A DNA stretch of 64,000 bases, from the NCBI RefSeq assembly GCF_000143415.4, contig NW_003314276.1:2500184-2564183 (forward strand). Reading direction: 5' to 3'. The notes beneath the pieces are model-generated. The model ran no database searches. It was not told where the DNA came from and worked only from the letters and a program-made list of their open reading frames with translations. The position numbers were made by a program, and so were the translations under genes. Below, piece by piece: positions 31,168-42,647 of this stretch (positions are counted from its first letter, which is position 1; every line of letters starts with the position of its first letter). Origin of the DNA: Selaginella moellendorffii. Lineage: Eukaryota > Streptophyta > Lycopodiopsida > Selaginellales > Selaginellaceae.

Positions 31168-32300
31168 TATCGCAAATATGACTTCGGGTATCGAAAGTTA
31201 TCTGTCGGCTAGTCTTTTCAGATATTCTTTCCTTACTACCATTACAGCAGGAGGTCAATATTGCTGGACCTATTATCAGTTCCCACTTGAGCTAGTTGAG
31301 AAATTGGTCAATAACCGTGCACTTAAATCGGATAAACATAAAGTAGGAACCCTATGTGTTTCTTGCTGAGCATACTCGGGCTGGTTTGAGAAACTCTTGT
31401 TATTAGCTTGCACTTGCTATTATTAAGAACCCCTGCAATATTAAGATTAGTCCCTCAATATCGCTAGATGATAGCCTATTGTGTCTGCCAAACACACCCT
31501 TAGCATTAGTTTCAATCCAGTCCCAAATGCTATTTATGGAAAGTGTCTAGATTTGCTGATTTGGCATATTTATGGAATGTAGAGATTGGCCTGAACATAA
31601 TGGTATTCGTTCCATGTCCACATTCACAATTTAGCACCATTCCATATTTAGTAAGTTTCAAGCTTGTCCTAGAGACTCCTGATACTAAGGGAGGCTTGGG
31701 GTGAAAGCCCAAAACATGTGTTCCTCAGAGGGGGGGGGGGGGGGGGGCTCCAAATATATAGTAGGGATAGTGGGTAGGTCGGCATGGCCAACCAACCTGA
31801 GGCATAGTCTAGCTCTCACTTGCGTGCCTGTCCTTGTTCTGCGTCCAACTTAGGTCTAAGCCTAAGTTCCATTCCATACTAACTAGTGGAGTACCCATAT
31901 CCTTGTGTTAAGCCACCGATATGCTGAAATAGCGCCAGACTCCGTTTGGCTCCGTTTGGCTTCATTTTGCGTGCTAATCCTGGCAAAGGAATGCTAGTTG
32001 CTCTAAGACTGTTCCAAGTCGCTCCGGGCCCCCGTCCCTTCGTTCCTTGGGCTATATGCTCGAGAGTTTCTCCTAGTCAGGTTTTGTCACTCCTTGGCTC
32101 CATGCTTGGGAGTTTGGCACCGTTCCTTTGTTCAGTGGCCCAAGGCCTTGAAACTCGGGTTCCACACCATAGTCCTTTGGACATGTGGCATGTGACACAT
32201 GGCATTTGTCATGTGGCATAAAAAGGGTTTATGTTTTGCTTCGTGGTTATCCTATGGTAAATCACCATAGGATAAAGGGTCAAAACCACGTGCGCTACAT
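31168..32300 (+). repeat. L2 5' LTR
   Basis: 1,133 bp. It contains GGGGTGAAAGCCCAAAAC, a run of 18 G (31,730-31,747), TATAGTAGGGATAG and, near its end, a 12-bp inverted repeat, TTATCCTATGGT / ACCATAGGATAA (32,247-32,275). It ends GTGCGCTACA. Confidence 0.88.
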
Positions 32301-32314
32301 TTGGTATCAGAGGA
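32301..32314 (+). promoter_or_regulatory. L2 primer-binding site
   Basis: TTTGGTATCAGAGG directly follows the 5' LTR and matches the initiator Met-tRNA PBS (TGGTATCAGAG). Confidence 0.85.
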
Positions 32315-32702
32315 TACATCTCAGCGAGTATTATCCAATGAGATTGGGCAACTAATTTCATTGCATATGCAAAGATGAAAACGATGATCCGAGTGGGTAC
32401 ACGTTTTGGTGCAAAGGCTTCGCAATTGTTCCTTGGGTATGGATTTGGTTACCTTCTTGTACCTTATGATGTGAGCTTGCTTTTGGGCAAATAGGATGGA
32501 TTTGAGGCATGTTAGCACGAGTTTGAGCTTGGGCTTGTGAGTGAGGCACATTAGCAACTTGAGCATACAACTTTGAGTTGGCAGGATTAGTGTTAGCCTA
32601 TTGGTGGTTTCATGAGTTATTCCAGTGGTTCTATGAGTTGTTCCATGTATCATGGGTGAAAGTAAACCTTCCTTGGGTTTGCTATGAGTGGCAAATAGGC
32701 TA
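32315..32702 (+). other. L2 internal region, left part
   Basis: Stop-filled sequence between the PBS and the L3 insertion. Minus-strand open stretches here run into L3 and are not genes. No domain recognised. Confidence 0.5.
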
Positions 32703-32718
32703 GTCCGTGTCAGGAATC

Positions 32719-34625
32719 TGTAAACGACTAAATTTTCCATTCTACTTTAGTCACTTAACCACACCTCCAACCACTTGGAGGAGTCTCATTCACAACCTCC
32801 ATCAGTCCAATTCAGGACTTGGGACTTGCTAGCCCCAAGAATGGCATCCATGCCACTCCACACTTGCACCTAGTCCAAGTGCTCCACGTGTCCGGTCCTG
32901 AGATCGACACCCAAAGGTACCACTGACATCTCAGCCCGTTACGCTAAGGCCATGCCCATTCACCTTTTCTGCACTAGTGGTTCGACACCACTTGCATCAC
33001 CACCTCGTCTCTCCAAGACTGGGCCATGTGTCCACGAGTGGTCATCCTAGGTCCACTCCTTAGCATCCTTAGGATGCCCACAGACCTGGGGAATTGCCTT
33101 CCCCAAAGTCCCTTTGTCAGTTCCTACCAAGTCCCTTTCTGCCCCTGGCCGTGTTTGCCAACACTGCCACTGGATCGAGGCCCACAGGCCTGACCACTAA
33201 GTCCCACGGTCCTCTGGGACTTCCTCACCACATGACTGTGTCCTTGGTCACTACCCCAGAGGACTGCTCCTCTTCCTTTCCACAGTCTGGGCCTTTGGGA
33301 CAACATTTCGGAACACCGTGGCCTTACGCGAGCCACCTGGGTACTCTCCCCACCTATCGCCTTTAGGTGCTCTAGCCATGGGCTTAGAGCGAGGTTCCAT
33401 TGAGCCACGCTTGGTATCCAAGTAGGTAGTGCCACCCACACTTGGACTGGGAGCATCGGCCAGTCGATCTCCCGGGGGAACTAGAGCCGGCTCTTGAACA
33501 CTTCACCAAGCTACCCCGCTTGTCTGTCCGTATTCACTCTAGTCTTGGACTTCCCAGTGGTCAGTTCATCACCCAACACTGGGTCTGGCCTTCCTGGGCC
33601 AAACTGGCCTTTCCTGGCCAAACTGGCTCCACTGCAGTCCTCCCCCTACTATACTTTTGGGGCTCACCAAACCCCCCAGGGTCTGGGAGACGAACGCTTT
33701 GGGCTTTCACCCTCTCAGGCTCCGGACTCGGACTCGGACTCGGACTCGGACTCGGACTCGGACTCGGACTCGGATTCGGACTCGGACTCGGGCTCGGGCT
33801 CGGTCTCGGCCTCGGCCTCGGTCTCGGTCCCGATCTCGGTCTCGGTCTCGGTCTCGGTCCCGGTCTCGGTCCCGGTCTCGGTCTCGACTTCGGACTCCAT
33901 CTCGGACTCCATCTCGGACTCCATCTCGGACTCCATCTTGGGTCCATCTCGGGTCCATCTCGGACTCCATCTCGGACTCCATCTCGGGTCCATCTTGGAC
34001 TCCATCTGGGACTCCATTTCGGGTCCATCTCGGGTCCACCTCAGACTCCATCTCGGACTCCATTTCGGGTCCATCTCGGGTCCACCTCAGACTCCATCTC
34101 GGACTCCATCTCGGGTCCATCTCGGACTCCATCTCGGACTCCATTTCGGGTCCATCTCGGGTCCACCTCGGACTCCATCTCGGACTCCATCTCGGGTCCA
34201 TCTCGGACTCCACTTCGGATTCCAACTCGGGTCCATCTCGGGTCCACCTCGGACTCCACTTCGGACTCCAACTCGGGTCCATCTCAGACTCCACTTTGGA
34301 CTCCAACTCGGGTCCATCTCGGACCCCACTTCGGACTCCAACTCGAGTCCATCTCGGACTCCACTTCGGACTCGAACTCGAGTCCATCTCGGACACTCCC
34401 ACGTGTCATGTGTTGGTCCTTTTGGGTCCCTTTTTGGAGCCTCGCCTTTTGCTCGCTTCGTGCTCATTCCTCGAGCACTTCGTTGGGAGTTCCACTCCCG
34501 CTCTTGACTTTTCAAGTCGGAGCTTTTGGTCCAAACGTGTTACGCTCGTTTGGCTCTCGCTTCGGCCACTACCATGTGGCGCCTTTCCGGCTCCACTTTG
34601 GGGCCTAGGGATTTTGTGTCTCACA
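32719..34625 (-). repeat. LARD 3' LTR
   Basis: 1,907 bp, TGTAAACGAC to TCTCACA. It contains the shared promoter module (33,645-33,714), a GGACTC hexamer array and a longer CATCTCGGACTC-type array (33,720-34,395). Confidence 0.93.
33720..34395. repeat. GGACTC hexamer and CATCTCGGACTC/CATCTCGGGTC arrays in LARD LTR
   Basis: Pure hexamers (CTCGGA) first, then variants with GGTCTC, then units of 11-15 bp. Because six is a multiple of three, every frame stays open and encodes dipeptide repeats (SD, RT, GL); these are not proteins. The same array at 39,733-40,395 has more hexamers. Confidence 0.95.
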
Positions 34626-37600
34626 ACTCCACCACCCATAGACGAAGTTCGATGTCCTCATCGAACGGTAGACCATTTTATAAAGTAACACTCGCATGTG
34701 TTACCATTTCCATTCTTGGCCCCTAGCCAATATTTGTCAATGGTTTGACATTGAAGGCTCACCATGCCTTCTCCATATTCATCAATGGTTCGACACCAAA
34801 GGCTCACCATGCCTTGCCCATCCTCTAAGGAGGATAGTCTCTCCCGCTTAGAGATTCACTTGACCACCTGGGGTGGTTTGCTCCTTTTTATTGGTTCAGT
34901 TCTCGCTAAACCCGTTAGAGACACCCTCTCTAACTCAATTCCACTACTTATTCTTGAGTAGTCACAGATTCCATTGATCTACCTTTGCACTTTGGAATGT
35001 TTACTTTTGACTTTTTGGAGTCAATTTCCTAGGTGTCTCCGACACCTTGCCTTGCACATTTTGTGCAACTCCACTTCCCCTCTTAGGAAGTTCTCTACTC
35101 GAGGGCACCCTCATCCTCTTTTCTATTTTTTGTGCCACCATTGGCATTACGTTCCATTTATCGTTATTTGTGCTAGGGCTGTCCACAGCCCTATCTTTTG
35201 GCTACTTAGTTGCTCTCTCACTTGGAGCCTTTCCTTTGCCAAATTGGAGCACTTGGGAATCCATCCTTGGAAGTTCACTTCTTTTTCCGCATTCCGTTAG
35301 CATCAAACACATTAGTGTTCCTTGGCTAACTTTGCCACTTGGATTCTTTCCAATGGATTCCACGGCCCTATCTTGGCCACTCGTCTTTTGCTCCTATTCG
35401 TTGATTGTTGCACCAAGCAACATCGAATCTCTACCTCCCTCCTTGAGGTATTCTTTTGATTCCATAGCAAAGGCTCTGCTTTGCAAGACTAGGGTGTTCA
35501 CCCCTAGTAAGTCTCTTTTAGCATCTTCTGCTGTGGGCTCTATCCTCGGCCCAACTTTGTGACCCTCTCATGGGTCTCTTTAGAGATTACTTTCCTTGGA
35601 CACACTATGCCATCGCAATGACATAGCTCATTTCCCTAAGGTGCTTTTCCCACTTGGTCACCTTGACCAAGCCACACCATCATCAATAGTTCAAATCAAC
35701 ACTTTGAACTAGGAACCATATTCCTTAACCCAAACAAGGACCTTGTCCTTATTTAGCCACAAGATCACCTAGTGATCTCACCTCGGCACCTTAACAGGTT
35801 TGCCAATAGGTACTAGGTCTTCCAGACCTTTAACTTGTTAACTACGACCCCGGGGGCATCCCCCACACTTGGCGGTGCGCCCAAGCCAGCCCTTCCGGCC
35901 AAGGGTCCATAGCAACTGAGATTAGGTGTCCCCATCTCACTCACCACGTCCTTGGTGCCACCTGCACCAAAGCGTTCAAGTTAGATATGCCGAGCTTTCA
36001 CACTAAGCAATCTAACCGTGCATCACGACTCCGAGGCATCCCTCGCTTGGCGGTGTGCCCAAACCAATCTCCCCACTGAGAGTTCATGACCACCGAAATA
36101 TGAGTGTCCTCATATTCCAAACCATCACCACGCCCTAGTGATTTGGGACTTGAACCCAAGCACTAGAGGGTCGGGACTCGAACACAACCTCCGTATATGC
36201 ATCTACGGACGGCATCACACAAGATGCCTGGCATGACTCCCCACGCCGGTGCACCAACTTATTTTTAAGGCGCGCTACAGATCACAGCTTAGGAACCTAG
36301 TTCCTCCACACTGCCAAGTCCTCTCACTTGACATGTTTGTAATCATGCATGGACTCCTCCATGCTCGGCCCCATGGCCCACCCTTTTTGAAGTTATCACC
36401 TTCAACTAGGGTATTTGTTCCCCCGACGTGCCAATCTCGCTTGGCAAGTCTTCCGACCACTGTAACATGGTTCCTGCATAAGCGTGAAAGTCCTTGACCA
36501 TCGACTTTCGTTCAAAGCCCTCTCTTTGAACACTCGGGAACTACTTCCCTAACCTTGATAGCCTTGCCTCATGGCAAGCTTCAAGACCACGCTTCTGCTG
36601 CGCCACTCTGATTTTGCGCGTTCCATGAACCATTTACACTTGGCCTTTCTAGGTACTAAGCTACCTAGAATCGTCTTTGGGAACCTTGAAGGAACTCTGT
36701 CCCTCAGCTTGCTAAGGCCTCCCTTTTTGCAAGCCTTCAAAATGCCACATAGTCTAACATGGACAATTCCATATTTTAGACTCTCCATGGCATCACGGTT
36801 GCTAGCGGTAACACCCTCGAGCCCCCACTTGATTCTCCACTCCCAGCTGGCATAACCAACCTTGGTTATGCCCTTTGATTCCTATGGTTCGGTTCTATCC
36901 CCTTACTTCTTGCTTTTTGGCTTCACACCTTTCCTTTGGTCATTCTCCTCCAGACCAGGAGGATAGCTTTGCACTTTCTATCACGCTTTAGCAAGTATTC
37001 TTAGGGATGAACCTACCCAATAGCCTAGGGAGTGGTTCCTCAATCCAGGTATGCTCACCTTATAATCCCACACACTGGGATTACATTGTTGCTTATGGGC
37101 CTTTACATGCCCATCACTAGCCTTGCCAAAATTCCATTTTGGCTTTGTCCAACTCAGGTAGACAGTCCTCTCCTGTCTCCGCAACCTTGGACATTTGGAT
37201 AGCACCTTCTATCCATCATTCGCTAGGGACTTAGTCCCTTGGGCTTTATCCATTGCCCTCGCGACATCAAACACCACCTTCTGGTGGTCTAGAGTGTCCG
37301 GGTGTCCCAATGATGGCTTTCTTGACAATGAGTATTTCCTTTTATGACATTGACTTACTATATCGCAACACAAGCAACTTATCCCCCGTAAGGGTATATC
37401 CAACTTCCTTATGCTATTAAGAAGTCTTGGGTAGCTACCTTCTACCCGTTTAACCAGTTATTTTGCACCTCTTGCTTAGTTGCCTCATAGTTGTCAAGTC
37501 CTACAACTCATTGCTTGGTGCTTTCACACCTCCATCATTATCTGGGTCACCACACTCCAACTGCATGCTCTGCAGCTTAGGCTATGCCATTCCCATTTCC

Positions 37601-38717
37601 ATTGGGATTCCTTTGGCAAGGGGTTCTCATGAACCCACCAACATAGCCTCAAGGTATCACACCTTGGCACATTTGGTGTCTCCACACCATCGGCTCCACG
37701 AGCCTACCTCTATGACATTTCCCCTTCGTGTCTAAGTCTTTGCCAAGACCAACACCGCTCTTTCTCATGCCAACCATCCATTAGCACTGCCCCATAGAGG
37801 TCACACACAACTTTATGTCAAAGTTGTTTTCTTCTAGGAACACCTTTCCCATAACTTTAGCATGGCACATTTTGCCATCAATGAGATACCCTCTGTTCTC
37901 ATCCTTGGATCCTATGATCCCCCCCCATCCTTTGTGGGGTACAACACACCTCAGTCCAAATGCTTCCATCAGTCCTTTTAGGACCATCCCTTGACTCTAC
38001 TTGAGTCATCTAGCAGTTTTGGACTTGGTTAATCCATAGACCCATAAGGTCCTACTTGTGAGGCACTAGCTCACTGGAATACACTTCTTGCTTTCCTGTC
38101 CTACTCAAAAGGACTATTTTCACAAGTGTTACTCCGACACTTGATTTTGTTCTCTGGGGGCAACTTTTGCCCCTTAGGACTACTTGTCCATGCAATGAGA
38201 ATACCACTCATCTCTAAGTACACCCCCCAACTCCTTGGGTTGTTCCAGCATTTATTAAAGGTAGCCCCGGCTACCATTTCAAGGACTTGAGTCCTCTTCC
38301 GTATTTGACCTTCCACGGTTATTACCTTTGGTCTCACATTCATGAGCACCAACCTCAACTATATGAAGATAATCTTGTGACTCCTTTATTGTTTTGGAGT
38401 CTCTATCTTTCCCGTGATCCCAACTTTAGTTGTTTACCACAACAACCTTAGCCAATTTACTGAGACAAATGCTCATCCGGATCACATCCTCAACTCAATG
38501 AGGAAAACCTTGCATTGTTCCCAAGATCCCAAAGTCGTTCCATTATTGGCCCTTTTCTATCCACCACCTCGTCTACAAGTTCACACATGAATTGTAATGG
38601 AGAGCCATGTCTTCCCGACTTGCTACTCCTCAAGGATAGGCCCACTCCTCGGACCTTCCGATGCCAACACTAGTGGTGATATACTTGAGCACCAATAAAA
38701 GTCAGACTAAGGAACAG
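34626..38717 (-). other. LARD internal region, non-coding
   Basis: About 4.1 kb. The ACTCCACCACCC at 34,626 is the complement of a polypurine tract next to the 3' LTR. A block at 36,018-36,275 closely matches the L4 3' region (42,302-42,600), with a second, weaker copy of its first part at 35,838-35,960. It contains tRNA T-arm-like hairpins (36,135-36,166). No gag, protease, RT or integrase motif in any frame; short open stretches are chance. Confidence 0.85.
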
Positions 38718-38731
38718 CTCCGATACCAAAT
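38718..38731 (-). promoter_or_regulatory. LARD primer-binding site
   Basis: Minus strand, directly after the 5' LTR: TTTGGTATCGGAGC, one change from the initiator Met-tRNA PBS (TGGTATCAGAGC). The same variant is used by L4. Confidence 0.85.
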
Positions 38732-40627
38732 TGTAAACGACTAAATTTTCCATTCTACTTTAGTCACTTAACCACACCTCCGACCACTTGGAGGAGTCTC
38801 ATTCACAACCTCCATCAGTCCAATTCAGGACTTGGGACTTGCTAGCCCCAAGAATGGCATCCATGCCACTCCACACTTGCACCTGGTCCAAGTGCTCCAC
38901 GTGTCCGGTCCTGAGATCGACACCCAAAGGTACCACTGACATCTCGACCCGTTACGCTAAGGCCATGCCCATTCACCTTTGCTGCACTAGTGGTTCGACA
39001 CCACTTGCATCACCACCTCGTCTCTCCAAGACTAGGCCATGTGTCCACGAGTGGTCATCCTAGGTCCACTCCTTAGCATCCTTAGGATGCCCACAGACCT
39101 GGGGAATTGCCTTCCCCAAAGTCCCTTTGTCAGTTCCTACCAAGTCCCTTTCTGCCCCTGGCCGTGTTTGCCAACACTGCCACTGGATCGAGGCCCACAG
39201 GCCTGACCACTAAGTCCCACGGTCCTCTGGGACTTCCTCACCACATGACTGTGTCCTTGGTCACTACCCCAGAGGACTGCTCCTCTTCCTTTCCACAGTC
39301 TGGGCCTTTGGGACAACATTTTGGAACACCGTGGCCTTACGCGAGCCACCTGGGTACTTTCCCCACCTATCGCCTTTAGGTGCTCTAGCCATGGGCTTAG
39401 AGCGAGGTTCCATTGAGCCACGCTTGGTATCCAAGTAGGTAGTGCCACCCGCACTTGGACTGGGAGCATCGGCCAGTCGATCTCCCGGGGGAACTAGAGC
39501 CGGCTCTTGAACACTTCACCAAGCTACCCCGCTTGTCTGTCCGTATTCACTCTAGTCTTGGACTTCCCAGTGGTCAGTTCATCACCCAACACTGGGTCTG
39601 GCCTTCCTGGGCCAAACTGGCCTTTCCTGGCCAAACTGGCTCCACTGCAGTCCTCCCCCTACTATACTTTTGGGGCTCACCAAACCCCCCAGGGTCTGGG
39701 AGACGAACGCTTTGGGCTTTCACCCTCTCAGGCTCCGGACTCGGACTCGGACTCGGACTCGGACTCGGACTCGGACTCGGACTCGGACTCGGACTCGGAC
39801 TCGGATTCGGACTCGGACTCGGGCTCGGGCTCGGTCTCGGCCTCGGTCTCGGTCCCGATCTCGGTCTCGGTCTCGGTCTCGGTCCCGGTCTCGGTCCCGG
39901 TCTCGGTCTCGACTTCAGACTCCATCTCGGACTCCATCTCGGACTCCATCTCGGACTCCATCTTGGGTCCATCTCGGGTCCATCTCAGACTCCATCTCGG
40001 ACTCCATCTCGGGTCCATCTTGGACTCCATCTGGGACTCCATTTCGGGTCCATCTCGGGTCCACCTCGGACTCCATCTCGGACTCCATTTCGGGTCCATC
40101 TCGGGTCCACCTCGGACTCCATCTCGGACTCCATCTCGGACTCCATTTCGGGTCCATCTCGGGTCCACCTCGGACTCCATCTCGGACTCCATCTCGGGTC
40201 CATCTCGGACTCCACTTCGGATTCCAACTCGGGTCCATCTCGGGTCCACCTCGGACTCCACTTCGGACTCCAACTCGGGTCCATCTCAGACTCCACTTTG
40301 GACTCCAACTCGGGTCCATCTCGGACCCCACTTCGGACTCCAACTCGAGTCCATCTCGGACTCCACTTCGGACTCGAACTCGAGTCCATCTCGGACACTC
40401 CCACGTGTCATGTGTTGGTCCTTTTGGGTCCCTTTTTGGAGCCTCGCCTTTTGCTCGCTTCGTGCTCATTCCTCGAGCACTTCGTTGGGAGTTCCACTCC
40501 CACTCTTGACTTTTCAAGTCGGAGCTTTTGGTCCAAACGTGTTACGCTCGTTTGGCTCTCGCTTCGGCCACTACCATGTGGCGCCCTTCCGGCTCCACTT
40601 TGGGGCCTAGGGATTTTGTGTCTCACA
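38732..40627 (-). repeat. LARD 5' LTR
   Basis: 1,896 bp, about 1% different from the 3' LTR by eye outside the hexamer array. Its right end TCTCACA meets the GAATC target duplication in the L3 LTR. Confidence 0.93.
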
Positions 40628-40632
40628 GAATC

Positions 40633-41008
40633 CCCCAATTCTTGCCACATTCCTGACTCTCACCGGATTCCTGACCTGCAGACCACATTCCTGACTCTCG
40701 AGACACTTCCCTATTCTTGACTCTCGAGACACTTTTCTATTCCTGACTCTCGAGACACTTCCCGATTCCTGAGTCTCAAGCCACATTCCTGATGATGATG
40801 TGGCGCCTCCTCGACCTCAGCTATATTTAGGCCATCCTCGATCCAAGAGTGGTGGAGCTTCATCAACCTATAGTATATATAGGTTAGCCTTGTTCCATTT
40901 CTCCACAATCTGAATCAACACCAGTCTAAGGCCTCTTCTTTGTTTTCACTAGCTTTTTCTCTTTGTCTTTAGCATTTTCCAGTCTTGATCTTGTTGGGGG
41001 TCTTGACA
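40633..41008 (+). repeat. L3 5' LTR, main part (first 11 bp at 32,708-32,718)
   Basis: With TGTCAGGAATC at 32,708-32,718 this makes a 387-bp LTR equal in length to the 3' LTR. It contains repeated GACTCTCGAGACAC-type words, TATATATA at 40,874-40,881 and the predicted RNA start CCACAATCTGAATCAA at 40,903-40,918, 29 bp downstream of the TATA box. It ends GTCTTGACA. Confidence 0.92.
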
Positions 41009-41010
41009 GT

Positions 41011-41026
41011 TTGATTCAGATTGTGG
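41011..41026 (+). promoter_or_regulatory. L3 primer-binding site, self-complementary
   Basis: TTGATTCAGATTGTGG begins two bases after the 5' LTR. It is not a tRNA-type PBS but is the exact reverse complement, over 16 nt, of CCACAATCTGAATCAA inside the LTR (40,903-40,918 and 53,637-53,652), where transcription should start. This is the arrangement used for self-priming in Tf1 and relatives. Confidence 0.85.
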
Positions 41027-41096
41027 TTTTTGCTTTTCTTTTAGCTCACTTTGATTATTTGATTGCCTTTGTCTTTTTTCCCCTTTCTTTTCTTTC

Positions 41097-42244
41097 TGTA
41101 AGCCACAAATTTTTCCTTTCCACTTTGCCAGCTTACCTCGCCTATCCGTCCAACACTACCTTGGCTTTTGCTAAGTTCCCTCGCCAAGGTTCTCGCCTAT
41201 GGTACCAGCTCCTACTTGGTTTCAGCTATTCACTGCACGAGCAACGGAGTGTTAGCCATCCTTCCATGGATTCCCAAATCACTCCCAATCCCCCTCCCCG
41301 GGTTAGACTGGACTTAAGGTTCGGCTACACTCCCCGCAAGCACAAGCAGCCAAGCACACCAAGCTTCCAGGTTCCTAACATCCCTTGGTACCACAAGACT
41401 TGATCACGGGACCCTCTAAATCCCAAGTCTTGAGTGCAACGCTTGCTTCGGGACGCCGGGGCGAAACACCGTGGCCTAGCGGCCCGGTATGGGTACCTCT
41501 CGCCCCCCACTTCCATCCCGAAGGAAGGCCCAAGCCCCTAGGAAGGGCGAGGACCAATGAGCCGCATGGTACTCAAGTGGGGCACCACTCCACATGAGCC
41601 GGGAGCACCGCAATCGGTTTCCCTTTCGGGAGTGGGAGCTGCTCTTGAGCACTTCCTTGGATGGCCCCTCCGGCACCAGCCAAGTCCATGCTCACTCCCA
41701 CCCAAGGCCCCTCGGTCCCAGTCCCAACCTCAAGTCGGTTTGGAAGCCCAACTGGAGAGTCCCTTCAAAACTGGTTCCTGGACCTCACTATCCCTACTAT
41801 ACTTTTGGAACCCCCTGCAGCCCCCCCCCCCTGGGAGACGCACGCTTTGGGCTTTCACCCCTTGACCCGTATTAGTATTTGGACTTAGTCTCTGGCTCGA
41901 TCTCAGACCCGATTTCGGATCCGACTTCGGATTCGGGTTCGGACTCGATCACGGACTCGATCTCGGACCCGATCTCGGACCCGACCTCAGACTCGACCTC
42001 GGACTCGGTCTTGGACCCGATCTCGGATCTTGGACTCCGTCTCGAACTCGGTCTCGAACTCGGACTCGAACTCGGTCCCCGAGTCGGTCTCGGACTCGAT
42101 TCCGGACTCTATCTCGAACTCGGTCCTAGAGTCGGTCTTGGACTCGATCCTCGACTTGGTCCCATCCGATGAACTCTTTGTCATTTTGGTCAAGCTTTTG
42201 GGGATCCTTTAGCCTACGACATCTCGGGGAGTCGGTTCCTTACA
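41097..42244 (-). repeat. L4 3' LTR
   Basis: 1,148 bp. Includes the shared promoter module (41,791-41,867) and a short GGACTC/CTCGAACTCGG-type repeat region (41,880-42,160). Confidence 0.94.
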
Positions 42245-42647
42245 ACTCCACCACCCATAGAAGAAGTTCGATGCCCACATCGAACGTTTCGTTTTATCCT
42301 ACGACTTGTTGTCCATGTCTCCGGGGGCATCCCCCCACTTAGCGGTGTGCCTAAGTTAGCCTCCCCGGCCAAGAGCCCATGACAACGGAATATAGGTGTC
42401 CCTATACTCCTCACCTCACCACGCCCTAGTATAGGGTCGGGACTTGAACCCAGCCTTGCTTTACTAGGGGGTTGGGACTCGAACCCAACCTCCGTAGAAT
42501 ACGTCTACGGATTCGACATCCCCACAGGGAGTCGGGCGTAGTGCCCTACGCCTGGTCGACCTATCCAACCCATGCTAATTAGCTTACCTTTGGCGCGCCT
42601 TCGGGTCCCAACATATGCCACTTGCTCAACTTTGCAAATTGATATTT
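42245..42647 (-). other. L4 polypurine tract and structured 3' region
   Basis: On the minus strand GGGTGGTGGAGT abuts the 3' LTR (polypurine tract). The remaining 3' region has a series of perfect or near-perfect hairpins at 42,426-42,467, 42,470-42,490, 42,492-42,510 and 42,535-42,552. The second has a TTCGAGT loop like a tRNA T-arm. The block is shared with the LARD. Confidence 0.75.

Larger units (their letters stand above)
32719..40627 (-). mobile_element. Non-autonomous LTR element (LARD) inserted in the L3 5' LTR
   Basis: Target duplication GAATC (32,714-32,718 and 40,628-40,632). LTRs are 32,719-34,625 (3') and 38,732-40,627 (5'). Orientation is set by the PBS next to the right LTR. 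The 4.1-kb internal region has no gag or pol. LTRs are nearly identical apart from hexamer-repeat number, so insertion is recent. PBS, polypurine tract and part of the 3' region match the autonomous element L4, which may supply its proteins. A decayed copy lies at 30,145-31,167 plus 59,465-59,682. Confidence 0.92.

Noticed and set aside
33442-34608. Long open frames encoding GL, SD or RT dipeptide repeats (also 39,455-40,720 and the minus strand)
   Set aside because: They come from a hexamer repeat inside an LTR. All frames are open for the same reason, and the identical pattern is in both LTRs, so they are not genes.
42420-42552. A tRNA gene
   Set aside because: T-arm-like hairpins are present, but I cannot find a matching acceptor stem, D-arm and anticodon arm in the right order.
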